DNA of 64,000 nt from WHSW01 sp963828755 (GCA_963828755.1 CAWHFY010000014.1:62001-126000), one strand, 5' to 3'; counted from the first letter of the stretch, positions 36,775-45,107 are shown. The notes: generated by a model not told the origin, from the sequence alone. Program-made: numbers and translations.

Positions 36775-38940
36775 GTGACCACTCCGCGAGCCATCGGCAC
36801 CGGCGACGAACAGGACCGCGACTCGCTGCGCGCCGTGAAGCTGCGCAGCATGCCGCGCCCGAGCAGGCTCGAGGTCTCGATCTCGACCCTGGACGGGGTC
36901 GGCCCGAAGCTGGCCGAGGCCGCGGCTGCGATCGGGATCGAGACGATCGGCGACCTGCTCTGGCACATCCCCCACGGCCATCGCGACCGGGCCGACGTGC
37001 GCGAGGTCGCCGACCTGCGCATCGGCGAGCAGGCGACGGTGATGGTTGACGTGCGCTCGGCGCGGGTGCGCCCGACCCGCCGTCGCAACCTGCGCCTCGT
37101 CGAGGCGGCGGTCGCCGACCACAGCGGGCCGATGAAGGCCGTCTGGTTCAACCAGGCCTACCTCGCCGAGCGCCTGCGCCCCGGGACGAGGCTGCTGCTC
37201 AACGGCAAGCTCGACCGGTCCGGCTTCAGGGTCGCCACCCACGAGATCGTCGCCGGCGGCGTCGGGCCGGCGTCGGGGCTGCACACGACCGGGATCGTCC
37301 CCGTTCACAACGCGACCCGTGAGCTCTCCGCGAAGCGGCTGCGCGAGTGGGTCTGGCAGGCGGTCGAGCGCGCCGGCGACGCGATCGAGGCGCTGCCCGC
37401 GGAGCTGCGGGCGCGCCGCGGGCTCGGCGCCGAGGCCGACGCGTTGCGCTGCGCCCACTTTCCGGAGTCGCCCGAGCAGGCCGATGCGGGGCGCGCCAAG
37501 CTCGCCTTCGAGGAGCTCTGCCTGCACCAGGCGGCGCTCGCCGTCCGCCGCGAAACGCGCCGCGACTCGCGCCCGGGGATCGCCTTCGAGCCCGCGGGCG
37601 AGCTGGTCGCGGGCTGGCTCGCGGCGCTGCCGTTCGAGCCGACCGCCGGCCAGCGGCGCGCGTTCGAGGAGATCGACGCCGACCTCGCCGGCGGGCGGCC
37701 GATGCAGCGGCTGCTGATGGGCGACGTCGGCTCGGGCAAGACGGTGGTGGCCGTATACGCGATGTTGCGGGCGCTCGAGAACGGTCACCAGGCGGCGCTG
37801 ATGGCGCCGACCGAGACGCTCGCAGAGCAGCACGCCAACACGCTCAACCGCCTGCTCGCCGCGGACGCGCTCGGGGCGCTCGGGTTCGCGCTGCTGACCG
37901 GGGCCACCACCGCGGCGCGCCGCCGCGAGACGCTCGACCGGCTGGCCAGCGGCGAGCTGGGGCTGATCGTCGGCACCCACGCGCTGATCGAGCCCGACGT
38001 GCGCTTCGCCGCGCTCGCCGTCTGCATCGTCGACGAGCAGCACCGCTTCGGCGTCCGCCAGCGCGCCGCGCTGGACGCCAAGGGCCCGGGCGAGGCGGCG
38101 CCGCACGTCCTTCACATGACCGCGACGCCGATCCCGCGGACGCTCTCGCTGACCGCCTACGGCGACCTCGACGCGACCACGATCCGCGAGCTGCCGGCCG
38201 GGCGCCAGCCGGTGAAGACGTGGGTGGTGGGGGAGGAGAAGCGCGCCGGTGCGTACGGCTTCATCCGCGACCGCCTGCGCGAGGGCCGCCAGGCCTACGT
38301 CGTCTGCCCGTTGGTCTCGGACTCCGAGAAGCTGCGCGCGAAGGCCGCGGCGGTCGAGGCCGAGCGGCTGCGCGGCGGCGAGCTGAGCGACTTTCGGGTC
38401 GGCCTGCTGCACGGCCAGCTGTCGTCGCGCGAGAAGGCGGCAGAGATGGAGGCGTTTGCCGCCGGCGACATCGACGTGCTGGTCGCGACCACCGTGATCG
38501 AGGTCGGGATCGACGTCGCCAACGCGACCGTGATGCTGATCGAGGGGGCCGAGCGGTTCGGGCTGTCGCAGCTGCATCAGCTGCGCGGCCGGGTCGGGCG
38601 CGGCGCGCACGAGAGCCAGTGCATCCTGTTCGCCGAGATCGAGGGCCCGCTGGTGAAGCGGCGGATGGAGGCGATCGAGCGCTCGAGCGACGGCTTCGAG
38701 CTCGCCGAGGTCGACCTCGTGCTGCGCGGGGAGGGCGAGGTGCTCGGGACGCTGCAGAGCGGTCTGCCGCGCTACCGGGTCGCCCAGCTGCCCGACGACG
38801 CCGAGCTGCTCGCCGCCGCGCGGGCCGAGGTGCAGGAGATGCTCGCGCGCTACGGCAGCCTCGAGGCGCCCGAGCTCGGCCCGTTGCTCGACGCCGCCCG
38901 CGCCCGGTTCGGCGACGAACGGGTCAGGATCGCCGCATGA
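36775..38940 (+). CDS. recG: ATP-dependent DNA helicase RecG
   Basis: A 721-residue fork-reversal helicase. An N-terminal wedge domain (about 25-230) contains LDGVGPKLAEAAAAIGIETI and the OB-fold. Walker A is LMGDVGSGKTVVAVYA and the DExH box is VDEQHRFGVRQR. Motif III is MTATPIPRTLSLTAYGD, and motif VI is LHQLRGRVGRGAHESQ. The C terminus ends with the TRG-like segment and LGPLLDAARARFG. The GTG at 36775 fits both the TACCCT box and the known N-terminal length. It leads a group with rsmD and coaD. Confidence 0.96.
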   Translation: MTTPRAIGTGDEQDRDSLRAVKLRSMPRPSRLEVSISTLDGVGPKLAEAAAAIGIETIGDLLWHIPHGHRDRADVREVADLRIGEQATVMVDVRSARVRPTRRRNLRLVEAAVADHSGPMKAVWFNQAYLAERLRPGTRLLLNGKLDRSGFRVATHEIVAGGVGPASGLHTTGIVPVHNATRELSAKRLREWVWQAVERAGDAIEALPAELRARRGLGAEADALRCAHFPESPEQADAGRAKLAFEELCLHQAALAVRRETRRDSRPGIAFEPAGELVAGWLAALPFEPTAGQRRAFEEIDADLAGGRPMQRLLMGDVGSGKTVVAVYAMLRALENGHQAALMAPTETLAEQHANTLNRLLAADALGALGFALLTGATTAARRRETLDRLASGELGLIVGTHALIEPDVRFAALAVCIVDEQHRFGVRQRAALDAKGPGEAAPHVLHMTATPIPRTLSLTAYGDLDATTIRELPAGRQPVKTWVVGEEKRAGAYGFIRDRLREGRQAYVVCPLVSDSEKLRAKAAAVEAERLRGGELSDFRVGLLHGQLSSREKAAEMEAFAAGDIDVLVATTVIEVGIDVANATVMLIEGAERFGLSQLHQLRGRVGRGAHESQCILFAEIEGPLVKRRMEAIERSSDGFELAEVDLVLRGEGEVLGTLQSGLPRYRVAQLPDDAELLAAARAEVQEMLARYGSLEAPELGPLLDAARARFGDERVRIAA

Positions 38941-38955
38941 CCGGCACCGACCCCG

Positions 38956-38992
38956 ACGGCAGCGGACGCGAAGCGGAGCAGTCGGCGGGAAT
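38956..38992 (+). repeat. R1 repeat copy between recG and rsmD
   Basis: AGCGGACGCGAAGCGGAGCA with flanking GACGGC and GTCGGCGGG arms. It ends just before the rsmD ATG and lies in an open frame reading GSGREAEQSAG. Confidence 0.8.
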
Positions 38993-38994
38993 GC

Positions 38995-39528
38995 ATGAGA
39001 ATTACCGGCGGGAGATTGGGAGGGCGCAAGCTGGGCGCCCCGCCGAAGGGCTCGCTCGACGTGCGCCCGACCTCCGACCGGGCGCGCGAGACGCTCTTCG
39101 CGGTGCTCGGCGACGTCTCAGACCTCAGCGTGCTCGACCTCTTCTGCGGCACCGGGGCGCTCGCGTTCGAGGCGATCTCGCGCGGCGCGGACTCCGCGGT
39201 GCTGGTCGATCGGGCGCCGGCGCTGGCGCGGCGCAACGCCGAGCAGCTCGGGATCGCGAACCGCTGCGAGGCGGTCAGGTCGGACGCCATCCGGTATCTG
39301 GAGCGCAGCGACGACCGGTTCGGGCTCGTCTTCTGCGACCCGCCGTATAAACTCGCCGACCGCCTTGGCCCGCAGCTCGCGAAACACCTGCCACCACACC
39401 TCGCCAAGTACGCGCGCCTCGTGGTCGAGAGCTCGGCGCGCAGCCCGCTCGAGATCGATCTGCCCAAGCTCGAGCTCGCCGACGAGCGGCGGGTCGGCGA
39501 GGCCCTGATCAGGATCTACCGCAAATGA
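38995..39528 (+). CDS. rsmD: 16S rRNA (guanine-966-N2) methyltransferase
   Basis: A 177-residue SAM-dependent methyltransferase that modifies G966 of 16S rRNA. MRITGGRLGGRKLGAPP is the standard N terminus and fixes the ATG at 38995. The SAM motif is VLDLFCGTGALAFEAISRG, and the catalytic motif is VFCDPPYKLAD. The R1 repeat separates it from recG by 54 bases. It overlaps coaD by four bases (ATGA), the usual actinobacterial pair. Confidence 0.95.
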   Translation: MRITGGRLGGRKLGAPPKGSLDVRPTSDRARETLFAVLGDVSDLSVLDLFCGTGALAFEAISRGADSAVLVDRAPALARRNAEQLGIANRCEAVRSDAIRYLERSDDRFGLVFCDPPYKLADRLGPQLAKHLPPHLAKYARLVVESSARSPLEIDLPKLELADERRVGEALIRIYRK

Positions 39529-40019
39529 GCGAGCGCATCGCGATCTGCCCGGGCAGCTATGACCCGGTCACCAACGGCCACCTCGACATCATCGGACGCA
39601 CGTCGAAGGTGTTCGACAAGGTGATCGTCGGGGTCGTCGGCCAGGGGATCCGCAAGTCGAAGTCGCTGTTCAGCGCCGAGGAGCGCCGCCAGTTCCTGGT
39701 CGACGCGACCGCCGGGATCGAGAACGTCGAGATCGAGATCTTCACCAACCTGGTGGTCGAGTTCGCCGCCGAGCGCGGCGCGGGCGTGATCGTCAAGGGG
39801 ATCAGAGCGATCTCCGACTTCGAGTACGAGCTCGAGATGAACCAGCTCAATCGCAAGCTGGCGCCCGAGATCGAGTCGGTCTACGTGTTCGCCTCGCCGG
39901 ACTACAGCTTCCTCTCCTCGACGGGGGTCAAGGAGATGGCGACCTTCGGCGGGGACATCTCCGATCTCGTTCCGGCGCCGGTCGCGGCGGCCCTGCGCGA
40001 ACGCGCCGAGCGTCACTGA
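39525..40019 (+). CDS. coaD: phosphopantetheine adenylyltransferase
   Basis: A 164-residue enzyme of coenzyme A synthesis. Its nucleotidyltransferase motif is CPGSYDPVTNGHLDIIGR near residue 8, containing the TxGH-type signature. VKGIRAISDFEYELEMNQLN and SSTGVKEMATFGGDIS complete the family. It overlaps rsmD at its start. The product serves the fatty-acid genes (plsX, acpP) encoded a few kilobases downstream. Length is normal. Confidence 0.96.
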   Translation: MSERIAICPGSYDPVTNGHLDIIGRTSKVFDKVIVGVVGQGIRKSKSLFSAEERRQFLVDATAGIENVEIEIFTNLVVEFAAERGAGVIVKGIRAISDFEYELEMNQLNRKLAPEIESVYVFASPDYSFLSSTGVKEMATFGGDISDLVPAPVAAALRERAERH

Positions 40020-40101
40020 GGCGTGAGCATGCCGTGTGGGCAGGAGCTTGCAGAATCATGCCGAAATCAGCCTCTAGCAGCCCTTCCGTGCCGGCGCCGC
40101 G

Positions 40102-40107
40102 TAAGCT
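40102..40107 (+). promoter_or_regulatory. -10-like TAAGCT before the SepIVA-like gene
   Basis: TAAGCT ends 12 bases before the ATG at 40120. Nothing else is evident in the 100-base gap after coaD. Confidence 0.4.
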
Positions 40108-40119
40108 TCCACTCCGGTT

Positions 40120-40587
40120 ATGGACGTCCTGGTCCTCATTGACAAGCTCGACGACCTGATCCACAACGCGCGGCCGGTGCCGCTCACGGATCAGGTACGT
40201 GTCGATCGCGAGGAGATCTACGATCTCCTCGACCAGATGCGTGCCACGATCCCGGAAGAGATCAAGCAGGCCCGCTGGATCGTCAAGGAGCGCCAGGAGA
40301 TGCTCGCCGAGGCCAAGCGCGAAGCCGAGCGGGTGGTCAAGGAGGCCCGCGACCAGCAGGAGCGGCTGATCTCCGACGAGGAGGTCTACAAGCAGGCCGA
40401 GCGCGCCGCCGAGGAGATCATCGAGGACGCACGGGAGACCGAGCGCCAGATCCGCCTCGGCGCCGAGGACTACGCCGACGAGATCCTCTCCACCCTCGAG
40501 GTCAACCTCGAGAAGTTCCTCTCCGCCGTGCAGCGCGGTCGCGACCGGCTCGCCGGCCGCGACGACGAGCCGGTCGAAGTCGGCTAG
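40120..40587 (+). CDS. SepIVA/DivIVA-like coiled-coil protein
   Basis: A 155-residue, almost entirely helical and charged protein. The N terminus (MDVLVLIDKLDDLIHNARPV, then REEIYDLLDQMRATIPEEIK) matches the opening of mycobacterial SepIVA, a cell-division protein. A long coiled coil follows (RQEMLAEAKREAERVVKEAR). The C terminus EVNLEKFLSAVQRGRDRL resembles the end of SepIVA. It is much shorter than the mycobacterial protein (about 245 residues), lacking part of the middle coil. Its location after coaD is usual in actinobacteria. Confidence 0.8.
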   Translation: MDVLVLIDKLDDLIHNARPVPLTDQVRVDREEIYDLLDQMRATIPEEIKQARWIVKERQEMLAEAKREAERVVKEARDQQERLISDEEVYKQAERAAEEIIEDARETERQIRLGAEDYADEILSTLEVNLEKFLSAVQRGRDRLAGRDDEPVEVG

Positions 40588-40590
40588 AAC

Positions 40591-40633
40591 AACTCCGCCG
40601 GCTGCTCCGCTTCGCGTCCGCTGCCGGCGGGTT
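40591..40633 (-). repeat. R1 repeat copy, intergenic palindrome
   Basis: CCGCCGGC (40595-40602) pairs with GCCGGCGG (40623-40630), extended by AAC/GTT outside and two pairs inside. The loop holds the R1 core on the minus strand. It could act as a terminator after the SepIVA-like gene, though no U-tract follows. Confidence 0.75.
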
Positions 40634-40673
40634 AGGGTCCGAGCCCTCCCTGTCGACCAGGAGGAGCGAAGTG

Positions 40674-41393
40674 ATGACTGAGCGTTGGTTTTCGGATCAG
40701 GAGCTGACGGAGATGTCGCGGCCGACGATGGAGCGCGCGATCGAGGCGCTCGAGGCCGGCGACGCCGAGGAGGCGCGGCGGCTCTGCGAGGCGATGAAGT
40801 GGGAGTCCCAGTTCATGCACGACCTGCTGGTCGACGGGGTCGCGGGGCTGATCTCGTTCGTGAAGGACAGGCTCGGCGACGAAGGGGTCGAGGAGGCGTG
40901 GGAGTACTCGCTCGAGCGCTCGTGGCGCAAGCCGGTGGAGACGATCGATCGGACCGATCGCAAGACCGTCGCCGAGGCGCTGGCAGCGACCTGGCGCGCG
41001 CACTCGACCAGCGGCGTCGGCCCGAACCCGGGCGCGTTCGTGGTCGACGAGGACGACGAGAAGCTGACCTTCACCATGAACCCGTGCGGCTCGGGCCAGC
41101 GGCTGTGGCGCAACCGCCGCTACGGCCCCGAGGGCTGGGGGGTGACCGACGAGGCGCACGACTGGAGCTACGGCCGCGAGGGCTTCCCGCTCTACTGCAC
41201 CCACTGCGCGTTCATGAACGAGACCCTGCCGATCCGCTGGATCGGCCACCCGGTCTACCCATCGGACCCGCCCGAGGACTTCGATCGCGATCCGTGCACC
41301 TGGTACTGGTACAAGGACCCCGCCGACATCCCGGAGCGCCACTTCGCGCGCCACGGGTTGCGGCGCGGCAGCGGTGACGACGCCGGCGCCTGA
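40674..41393 (+). CDS. conserved-looking hypothetical protein with Cys-rich segment
   Basis: A 239-residue soluble protein of unknown function. The N-terminal half is helical (RPTMERAIEALEAGDAEEAR). The C-terminal half carries NPCGSGQRLWRNRRYG and, later, PLYCTHCAFMNETLPIRWIG and DPCTWYWYKDPADIP, so several Cys and His residues could bind a metal. A strong ribosome binding site (GGAGGAG, 40661-40667) supports the ATG at 40674; GTG at 40671 is possible. It overlaps the downstream phosphotransferase by 20 bases, so the two are probably cotranslated. Confidence 0.7.
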   Translation: MTERWFSDQELTEMSRPTMERAIEALEAGDAEEARRLCEAMKWESQFMHDLLVDGVAGLISFVKDRLGDEGVEEAWEYSLERSWRKPVETIDRTDRKTVAEALAATWRAHSTSGVGPNPGAFVVDEDDEKLTFTMNPCGSGQRLWRNRRYGPEGWGVTDEAHDWSYGREGFPLYCTHCAFMNETLPIRWIGHPVYPSDPPEDFDRDPCTWYWYKDPADIPERHFARHGLRRGSGDDAGA

Positions 41394-42394
41394 GCCGCCC
41401 GCCGCGGCCGCGGTCGGTGAGCTGCTCGCTGAGGCGGGAGAGGAACCGCACGGCGAGCTCGAGCTCAGCCCGATCGAGGGCGGCGCCTCGCGCCAGACCT
41501 TCCTGGTCGTGGCCGGCGGCGAGCCCCGCTACGTCGTCCGTCGCGAGCCGGCGGCCGGGATGTCGTTCGCCCCGCTCGGGCTCGAGCTGCGTGCGATCGC
41601 CGCCGCCGACGTCGCCGGGGTGCCGGTCGCGCGCACGGTGATCGCCGAGCCCGCCGGCGGCCGGCTCGGCGACGGGGCGGGCTATCTGATGGACCACGTC
41701 GCGGGGACGTCGGTCGCGCCGCGGGTGCTGCGCCGCGACGAGCTCGAGACGGCGCGCGAGCGGCTCCCGGGCCAGCTGGCCGTCGGCGCTCGCCCAGATT
41801 CACTCGGTCGACGCGGCGGCGGTCGAGGGCCTCGCCGGTGGCGAGGATCCCGCGCTCGAAGCGTGCGCGCTCTGGGAGGCGGCGCTCGACGAGATCGGCG
41901 AGCCGCTGCCCGCGGTCGAGGCCGGGCTGCGATGGCTGCGCCTCAACGCGCCGCCGCCCGCGGCGCCGCGGCTCGTCCACGGCGACTTCAGGCTCGGCAA
42001 CCTGATCGTCGATGAGCACGGGCTCGCCGCGGTGATCGACTGGGAGCTTTGCCACGCGGGCGACCCGGCCGAGGACCTCGCCTGGCTGACGATCCGCTCG
42101 TGGCGGTTCGGCAACGACGATCTCCCGGTCGCCGGGCTCGGCGAGCTGGAGCCGTTCCTGGCCGCCTACGAGGCCGCCGGGGGGACGCGGCCCGATCCCG
42201 GCCGGATGCGCTGGTGGGCGGCGCTCGGCAACGTCAAGTGGGCCGTGATCTGCGCCCGCCAGGCGCACGACCACCTGATCGGCGCGCGGCCCTCGGCCGA
42301 GCTGGCGTCGCTGGGGCGGCGGATCTGCGAGCCGGAATGGGACCTGCTTCGGATTCTGCCTCGACGGCAGCGGACGCGAGGGGAGCAGCCTGGA
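41374..42394 (+). CDS. APH/ChoK-type phosphotransferase (frameshifted once, open into next gene)
   Basis: A kinase-fold protein of about 340 residues. IEGGASRQTFLVVAGGEPRY is the glycine-rich loop, LVHGDFRLGNLIVDEHG the catalytic Asp loop and AVIDWELCHAGDPAEDLAWL the metal-binding Asp. A surplus base near 41784 shifts the frame. There is no stop at the end; through an R1 repeat the frame continues into a DUF6285 domain. Phosphotransferase plus DUF6285 genes commonly occur with acyl-CoA dehydrogenases, and an enoyl-CoA hydratase lies just downstream on the other strand. Substrate unknown. Confidence 0.82.
42365..42393 (+). repeat. R1 repeat copy at the phosphotransferase/DUF6285 junction
   Basis: AGCGGACGCGAGGGGAGCAG, close to the copy after recG (38956). 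It replaces the expected stop region between the two genes and leaves them in one frame. Confidence 0.7.
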
Positions 42395-42773
42395 GTGCAG
42401 GACAGGCCGACAGCGCCCGAATTGCTCGACGCGATGGCGGCGAAGCTGTTCACCGAGGTACGAGAGTGGGTGCCGCGGGAGCGTCGCTTCCAGGTGCTGG
42501 TGCTCGCGAACCTCTGCGCGGTGATCGCCCGCGAGCTGCGCGCGGGTCGAACCGTCGCTCGCCGACGTGCGCTTGTTCCGGGAGCTGCTCGGGCGACGGT
42601 CGAGCCGCACGTCCTGCTCACGAGGCGGACGCCGCCGCGCGGGCGACCGCCTTCGACCTCGCCGCGGCCGTCCGCGCCGGCGAGCTCGACGACCGCCTCG
42701 ACGAGGCGCTCGGCGCCTGCGCGAGCACGTCGCCCGCAAGCTCGCGATCGCGCGCCCCGGCTACGTCGACTGA
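42395..42773 (+). CDS. DUF6285-like domain protein (three frameshifts)
   Basis: A small helical protein of 125 residues after correction. Blocks in order are VQDRPTAPELLDAMAAKLFT, NLCAVIARELRAG, SLADVRLFRELLG, FDLAAAVRAGELDDRLDEAL and HVARKLAIARPGYVD. The last reads as the typical C terminus of DUF6285. The frame changes near 42553 (+1), 42617 (+1) and 42718 (-1); the corrected span is 126 codons. The GTG at 42395 is the natural start. It normally accompanies the phosphotransferase found just upstream. Confidence 0.65.
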
Positions 42774-42822
42774 ACGGCGACCGCGCCTTCGACACCCCAG
42801 GGGGTCCAAGAGTGCGCAACGG

Positions 42823-43629
42823 CTAGAGATCGGTCTCGTGCTCGCCGGCGCGGCCGGCGTCGGTCTTCTCGTAGAAGCGCTCGAGCAGCGCCATCGTCTC
42901 CTCGGGGTCGGCGCAGGTGTAGGCGTTCCAGGCCTCGGTGCGCAGCTGGAAGTCGAGCGGCTGGCCGATCACGTCGAGGATGGTTCGCTTCGCCGAGCGC
43001 ACCGCGCGCTGTGAGTTGCGCAGGATCTGGCGAGCGACCTTCTCGGCCTCGTCGAGCAGCTCCTCGTGCGGAACGATCTTGGTCACCAGGCCCCACTGCA
43101 GCGCCTGAGCCGCGTCGACCGGCTCCGCGGTCAGGAGCATGTGCGAGGCGACCGAGGTCCCGCAGGCGTTCACGAGGCGGACGAGCCCGCCGTCGCCGTG
43201 GTGGTAGCCGCGCCGCGCCTCGAAGGAGCCGAACATCGCCCGGTCGGAGGCGACCCGCACGTCGCACGCGAGCGCGGTCTCGAGCCCGCCGGCGAGCGCC
43301 CAGCCGTTGACCGCGGCCACGATCGGCTTCTCGAGCCGATGCATGCCGCGCGTGAACCCGTTCAGCCCGAGCTCGACGATCTCACGGATCTCGTGCGGGC
43401 TCGAGTTCTCGATGATCGGCGGGATGTAGGTCTTCAGGTCGGCGCCGGAACAGAAGGCCTCGCCGGCGCCCGTGAGGACCGCGACGTCGACCGAGTCGTC
43501 GTCGCGAAAGTCCTCCCACGTCTCGATCATCAACCGGTGGACGTCGGGATCGATCGCGTTGCGCGCCTCGGGACGGTTGATCGTCACCCAGGCGATGCGG
43601 TCGCGCTTCTCGTACAGGACCTTGCTCAT
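42823..43629 (-). CDS. enoyl-CoA hydratase/isomerase family protein
   Basis: A 268-residue crotonase-fold enzyme acting on acyl-CoA thioesters. INRPEARNAIDPDVHRLM, the oxyanion-hole segments GEAFCSGADLKTYI and NGWALAGGLETALACDVRVA, and FGSFEARRGYHHGDGG are visible. The second catalytic Glu seen in true hydratases is not obvious in the last segment, so exact activity is uncertain. A clear ribosome binding site (AGGAG) lies 8 bases before the ATG at 43629; a GTG at 43635 is possible. It is convergent with the DUF6285 gene. Confidence 0.88.
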   Translation of the reverse strand: MSKVLYEKRDRIAWVTINRPEARNAIDPDVHRLMIETWEDFRDDDSVDVAVLTGAGEAFCSGADLKTYIPPIIENSSPHEIREIVELGLNGFTRGMHRLEKPIVAAVNGWALAGGLETALACDVRVASDRAMFGSFEARRGYHHGDGGLVRLVNACGTSVASHMLLTAEPVDAAQALQWGLVTKIVPHEELLDEAEKVARQILRNSQRAVRSAKRTILDVIGQPLDFQLRTEAWNAYTCADPEETMALLERFYEKTDAGRAGEHETDL

Positions 43630-43646
43630 CGTCACCTCTCCTCGTT

Positions 43647-43693
43647 AGGCGCCTCAACGGCGGCGCGGCTCGGCTTCGCTTCGCTCCGCCTCA
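43647..43693 (+). repeat. R2 repeat copy A
   Basis: AGGCGCCTCAACGGCGGCGC followed by GGCTCGGCTTCG and a CTCCGCCTCA end. It fills the gap between the enoyl-CoA hydratase start and the methyltransferase stop. Copy B at 45048 is in inverted orientation. Confidence 0.8.
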
Positions 43694-44260
43694 CTGGTAG
43701 ACGGCGCGGATCACCGCGAGATCGTCGGCCTCCCAGACCACCTCACCCTCGCACCACTCCGCCTGATCGGCGGCCGGCGAGGGAAAGTCGAAGCCTTCGG
43801 TCAGCGACGCGACGCGCCGCTCGTCACCGACCTCGACCACGTCGCCGATCACCAGCGAGCGGGCCTCGGTGCGCACGCGGCGAAACAGGTCGCGCTTGCC
43901 GTCGGCGTCGAGGTGGTGGACCGAGAGGACGGCGATCACCAGGTCCCAGGGGCCGTCGGGGAGCGGGTCCTCCATGCGACCGAGGCGCAGATCCTCCCAG
44001 CCGAGCTGGCGGGCGCGAAAGACCATCTCCGGGGTCGAGTCGAGGCCGGTGATCCGCACTTCGGGATAGCGGTCGAGGAGGCGCTGGGTGGTCTCGGCGG
44101 TGCCGAAGCCGAGCTCGAGGACCCGCTTCGGGGCGAACGGGATCGCCTCGATCGTGCGCCGCTGCAGCTCGTCGTAGCGCGGGATGTCGGCGCGGATCAT
44201 GTCCGCGTAGGTCTCCGGGGTGAAGTGAAACTGGCCACGGGGCTCGTCGGCGGGGTTCAT
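43691..44260 (-). CDS. SAM-dependent class I methyltransferase
   Basis: A 189-residue methyltransferase of unknown substrate. The SAM-binding motif is RVLELGFGTAETTQRLLDRY, followed by the acidic residue in ITGLDSTPEMVFRARQ and the motif IV region DLVIAVLSVHHLDADGKRDL. The ATG at 44260 starts MNPADEPRGQFHFTPETYA. It is divergent from the DUF177 gene with 31 bases between starts. The stop lies at the edge of the R2 repeat. Confidence 0.87.
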   Translation of the reverse strand: MNPADEPRGQFHFTPETYADMIRADIPRYDELQRRTIEAIPFAPKRVLELGFGTAETTQRLLDRYPEVRITGLDSTPEMVFRARQLGWEDLRLGRMEDPLPDGPWDLVIAVLSVHHLDADGKRDLFRRVRTEARSLVIGDVVEVGDERRVASLTEGFDFPSPAADQAEWCEGEVVWEADDLAVIRAVYQ

Positions 44261-44269
44261 TCGCGTCGC

Positions 44270-44275
44270 TAACCT
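44270..44275 (+). promoter_or_regulatory. -10-like TAACCT before the DUF177 gene
   Basis: TAACCT lies in the 31-base divergent gap, 16 bases before the ATG at 44292; a leader of about 10 bases would result. Confidence 0.4.
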
Positions 44276-44291
44276 CGGTTCGGGATCGGCA

Positions 44292-44804
44292 ATGGCGGCG
44301 TATACAACCATCGAGCTCATCCGGGTCGCGCCCAGCCCCGGAGACGGCAAGCGACTCGAGCTCGAGCTCGAGCCTGGCGCGGTGCGCCTCGGCGATGACA
44401 CCTACGTGCTCGATCCGCCTGAGGTCACGGCGCGCCTCGAGGTCTCCCACGCCGCCGCCGGCTTCGCGATGCGGCTCGCCTTCGTGGGCGAGCTCACCGG
44501 GCCGTGCATGCGGTGCCTGGCCCCCGCGCGGGTCGGGGTCGAGGTCGAGGCCCGGGAGATCGACCAGCCCGGGACCGACGACGAGGAGTTGCGCAGCCCG
44601 TACGTCAGCGAGGGGATCCTCGACCTGACCGCCTGGGGACACGACGCGCTCGCCCTGGCGCTGCCCCAGCGGATCCTCTGCCGCCCGGATTGCGCGGGCC
44701 TTTGCGCGGTCTGCGGCGAGTCGCTCAACGACGCCGAGCCGGGGGCGCATGACCACCCGCGCGAGCCCGATCCGAGGTGGGCGAAGCTCCGCGAGCTTCA
44801 GTGA
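44292..44804 (+). CDS. DUF177 (YceD-family) protein
   Basis: A 170-residue protein that in many bacteria precedes rpmF and is linked to 23S rRNA accumulation. GPCMRCLAPARVGVEVEARE and the C-terminal RPDCAGLCAVCGESLNDAE carry the family's cysteine pairs. The N-terminal half forms beta strands with acidic character. It sits 42 bases upstream of rpmF, the standard arrangement, which supports the assignment. Confidence 0.9.
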   Translation: MAAYTTIELIRVAPSPGDGKRLELELEPGAVRLGDDTYVLDPPEVTARLEVSHAAAGFAMRLAFVGELTGPCMRCLAPARVGVEVEAREIDQPGTDDEELRSPYVSEGILDLTAWGHDALALALPQRILCRPDCAGLCAVCGESLNDAEPGAHDHPREPDPRWAKLRELQ

Positions 44805-44828
44805 GTTCTCCGCTTCGACGCAAGTAGC

Positions 44829-44834
44829 TACCAT
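44829..44834 (+). promoter_or_regulatory. -10-like TACCAT before rpmF
   Basis: GCTACCAT, 12 bases before the rpmF ATG, is identical to the box before rpmB. Confidence 0.5.
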
Positions 44835-44846
44835 TCCGCGTCGCCC

Positions 44847-45047
44847 ATGGCCGTACCGAAGAAGCGACAGTCCTCGACCCGACGCGACAAGCGCCGGGCC
44901 ACGCACCGCGCGGCGAAGCCGCGCCTCAACGAGTGCCCGCGCTGCCACAGCCCGCGCCTTCCCCATCGCGTGTGCCCGGTCTGCGGCACGTACGCAGGGC
45001 GCGAGGTGATCTCGCACGAGATCGGCGAAGCCGACTCGGAGGCCTAG
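44847..45047 (+). CDS. rpmF: 50S ribosomal protein L32 (zinc type)
   Basis: A 66-residue ribosomal protein beginning MAVPKKRQSSTRRDKRRATH, the L32 signature. CPRC and CPVCG pairs bind zinc. It follows DUF177 and precedes plsX, the conserved order that links ribosome and phospholipid synthesis. An R2 repeat begins at the base after its stop codon. Confidence 0.96.
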   Translation: MAVPKKRQSSTRRDKRRATHRAAKPRLNECPRCHSPRLPHRVCPVCGTYAGREVISHEIGEADSEA

Positions 45048-45098
45048 TGAGGCGGAGCCCGCAGGGCGAAGCCGAGCCGCGCCGCTGTTGAGGCGCCT
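45048..45098 (-). repeat. R2 repeat copy B
   Basis: On the minus strand it reads AGGCGCCTCAACAGCGGCGC, GGCTCGGCTTCG and a CTCCGCCTCA end, matching copy A almost base for base except for a short middle insertion. It fills the rpmF-plsX gap. Confidence 0.8.
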
Positions 45099-45107
45099 GG
45101 TGTGGGA

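Noticed and set aside
36256..38610. A minus-strand open frame of 784 codons opposite recG.
   Set aside because: Shadow of recG; no domain or motif, low-complexity Arg/Gly composition in its C-terminal half.
43647..45098. Inverted R2 copies as ends of a transposon or cassette.
   Set aside because: The enclosed genes are housekeeping (DUF177, rpmF) in conserved order, no transposase or target duplication is visible, and a third copy lies alone at 54716.
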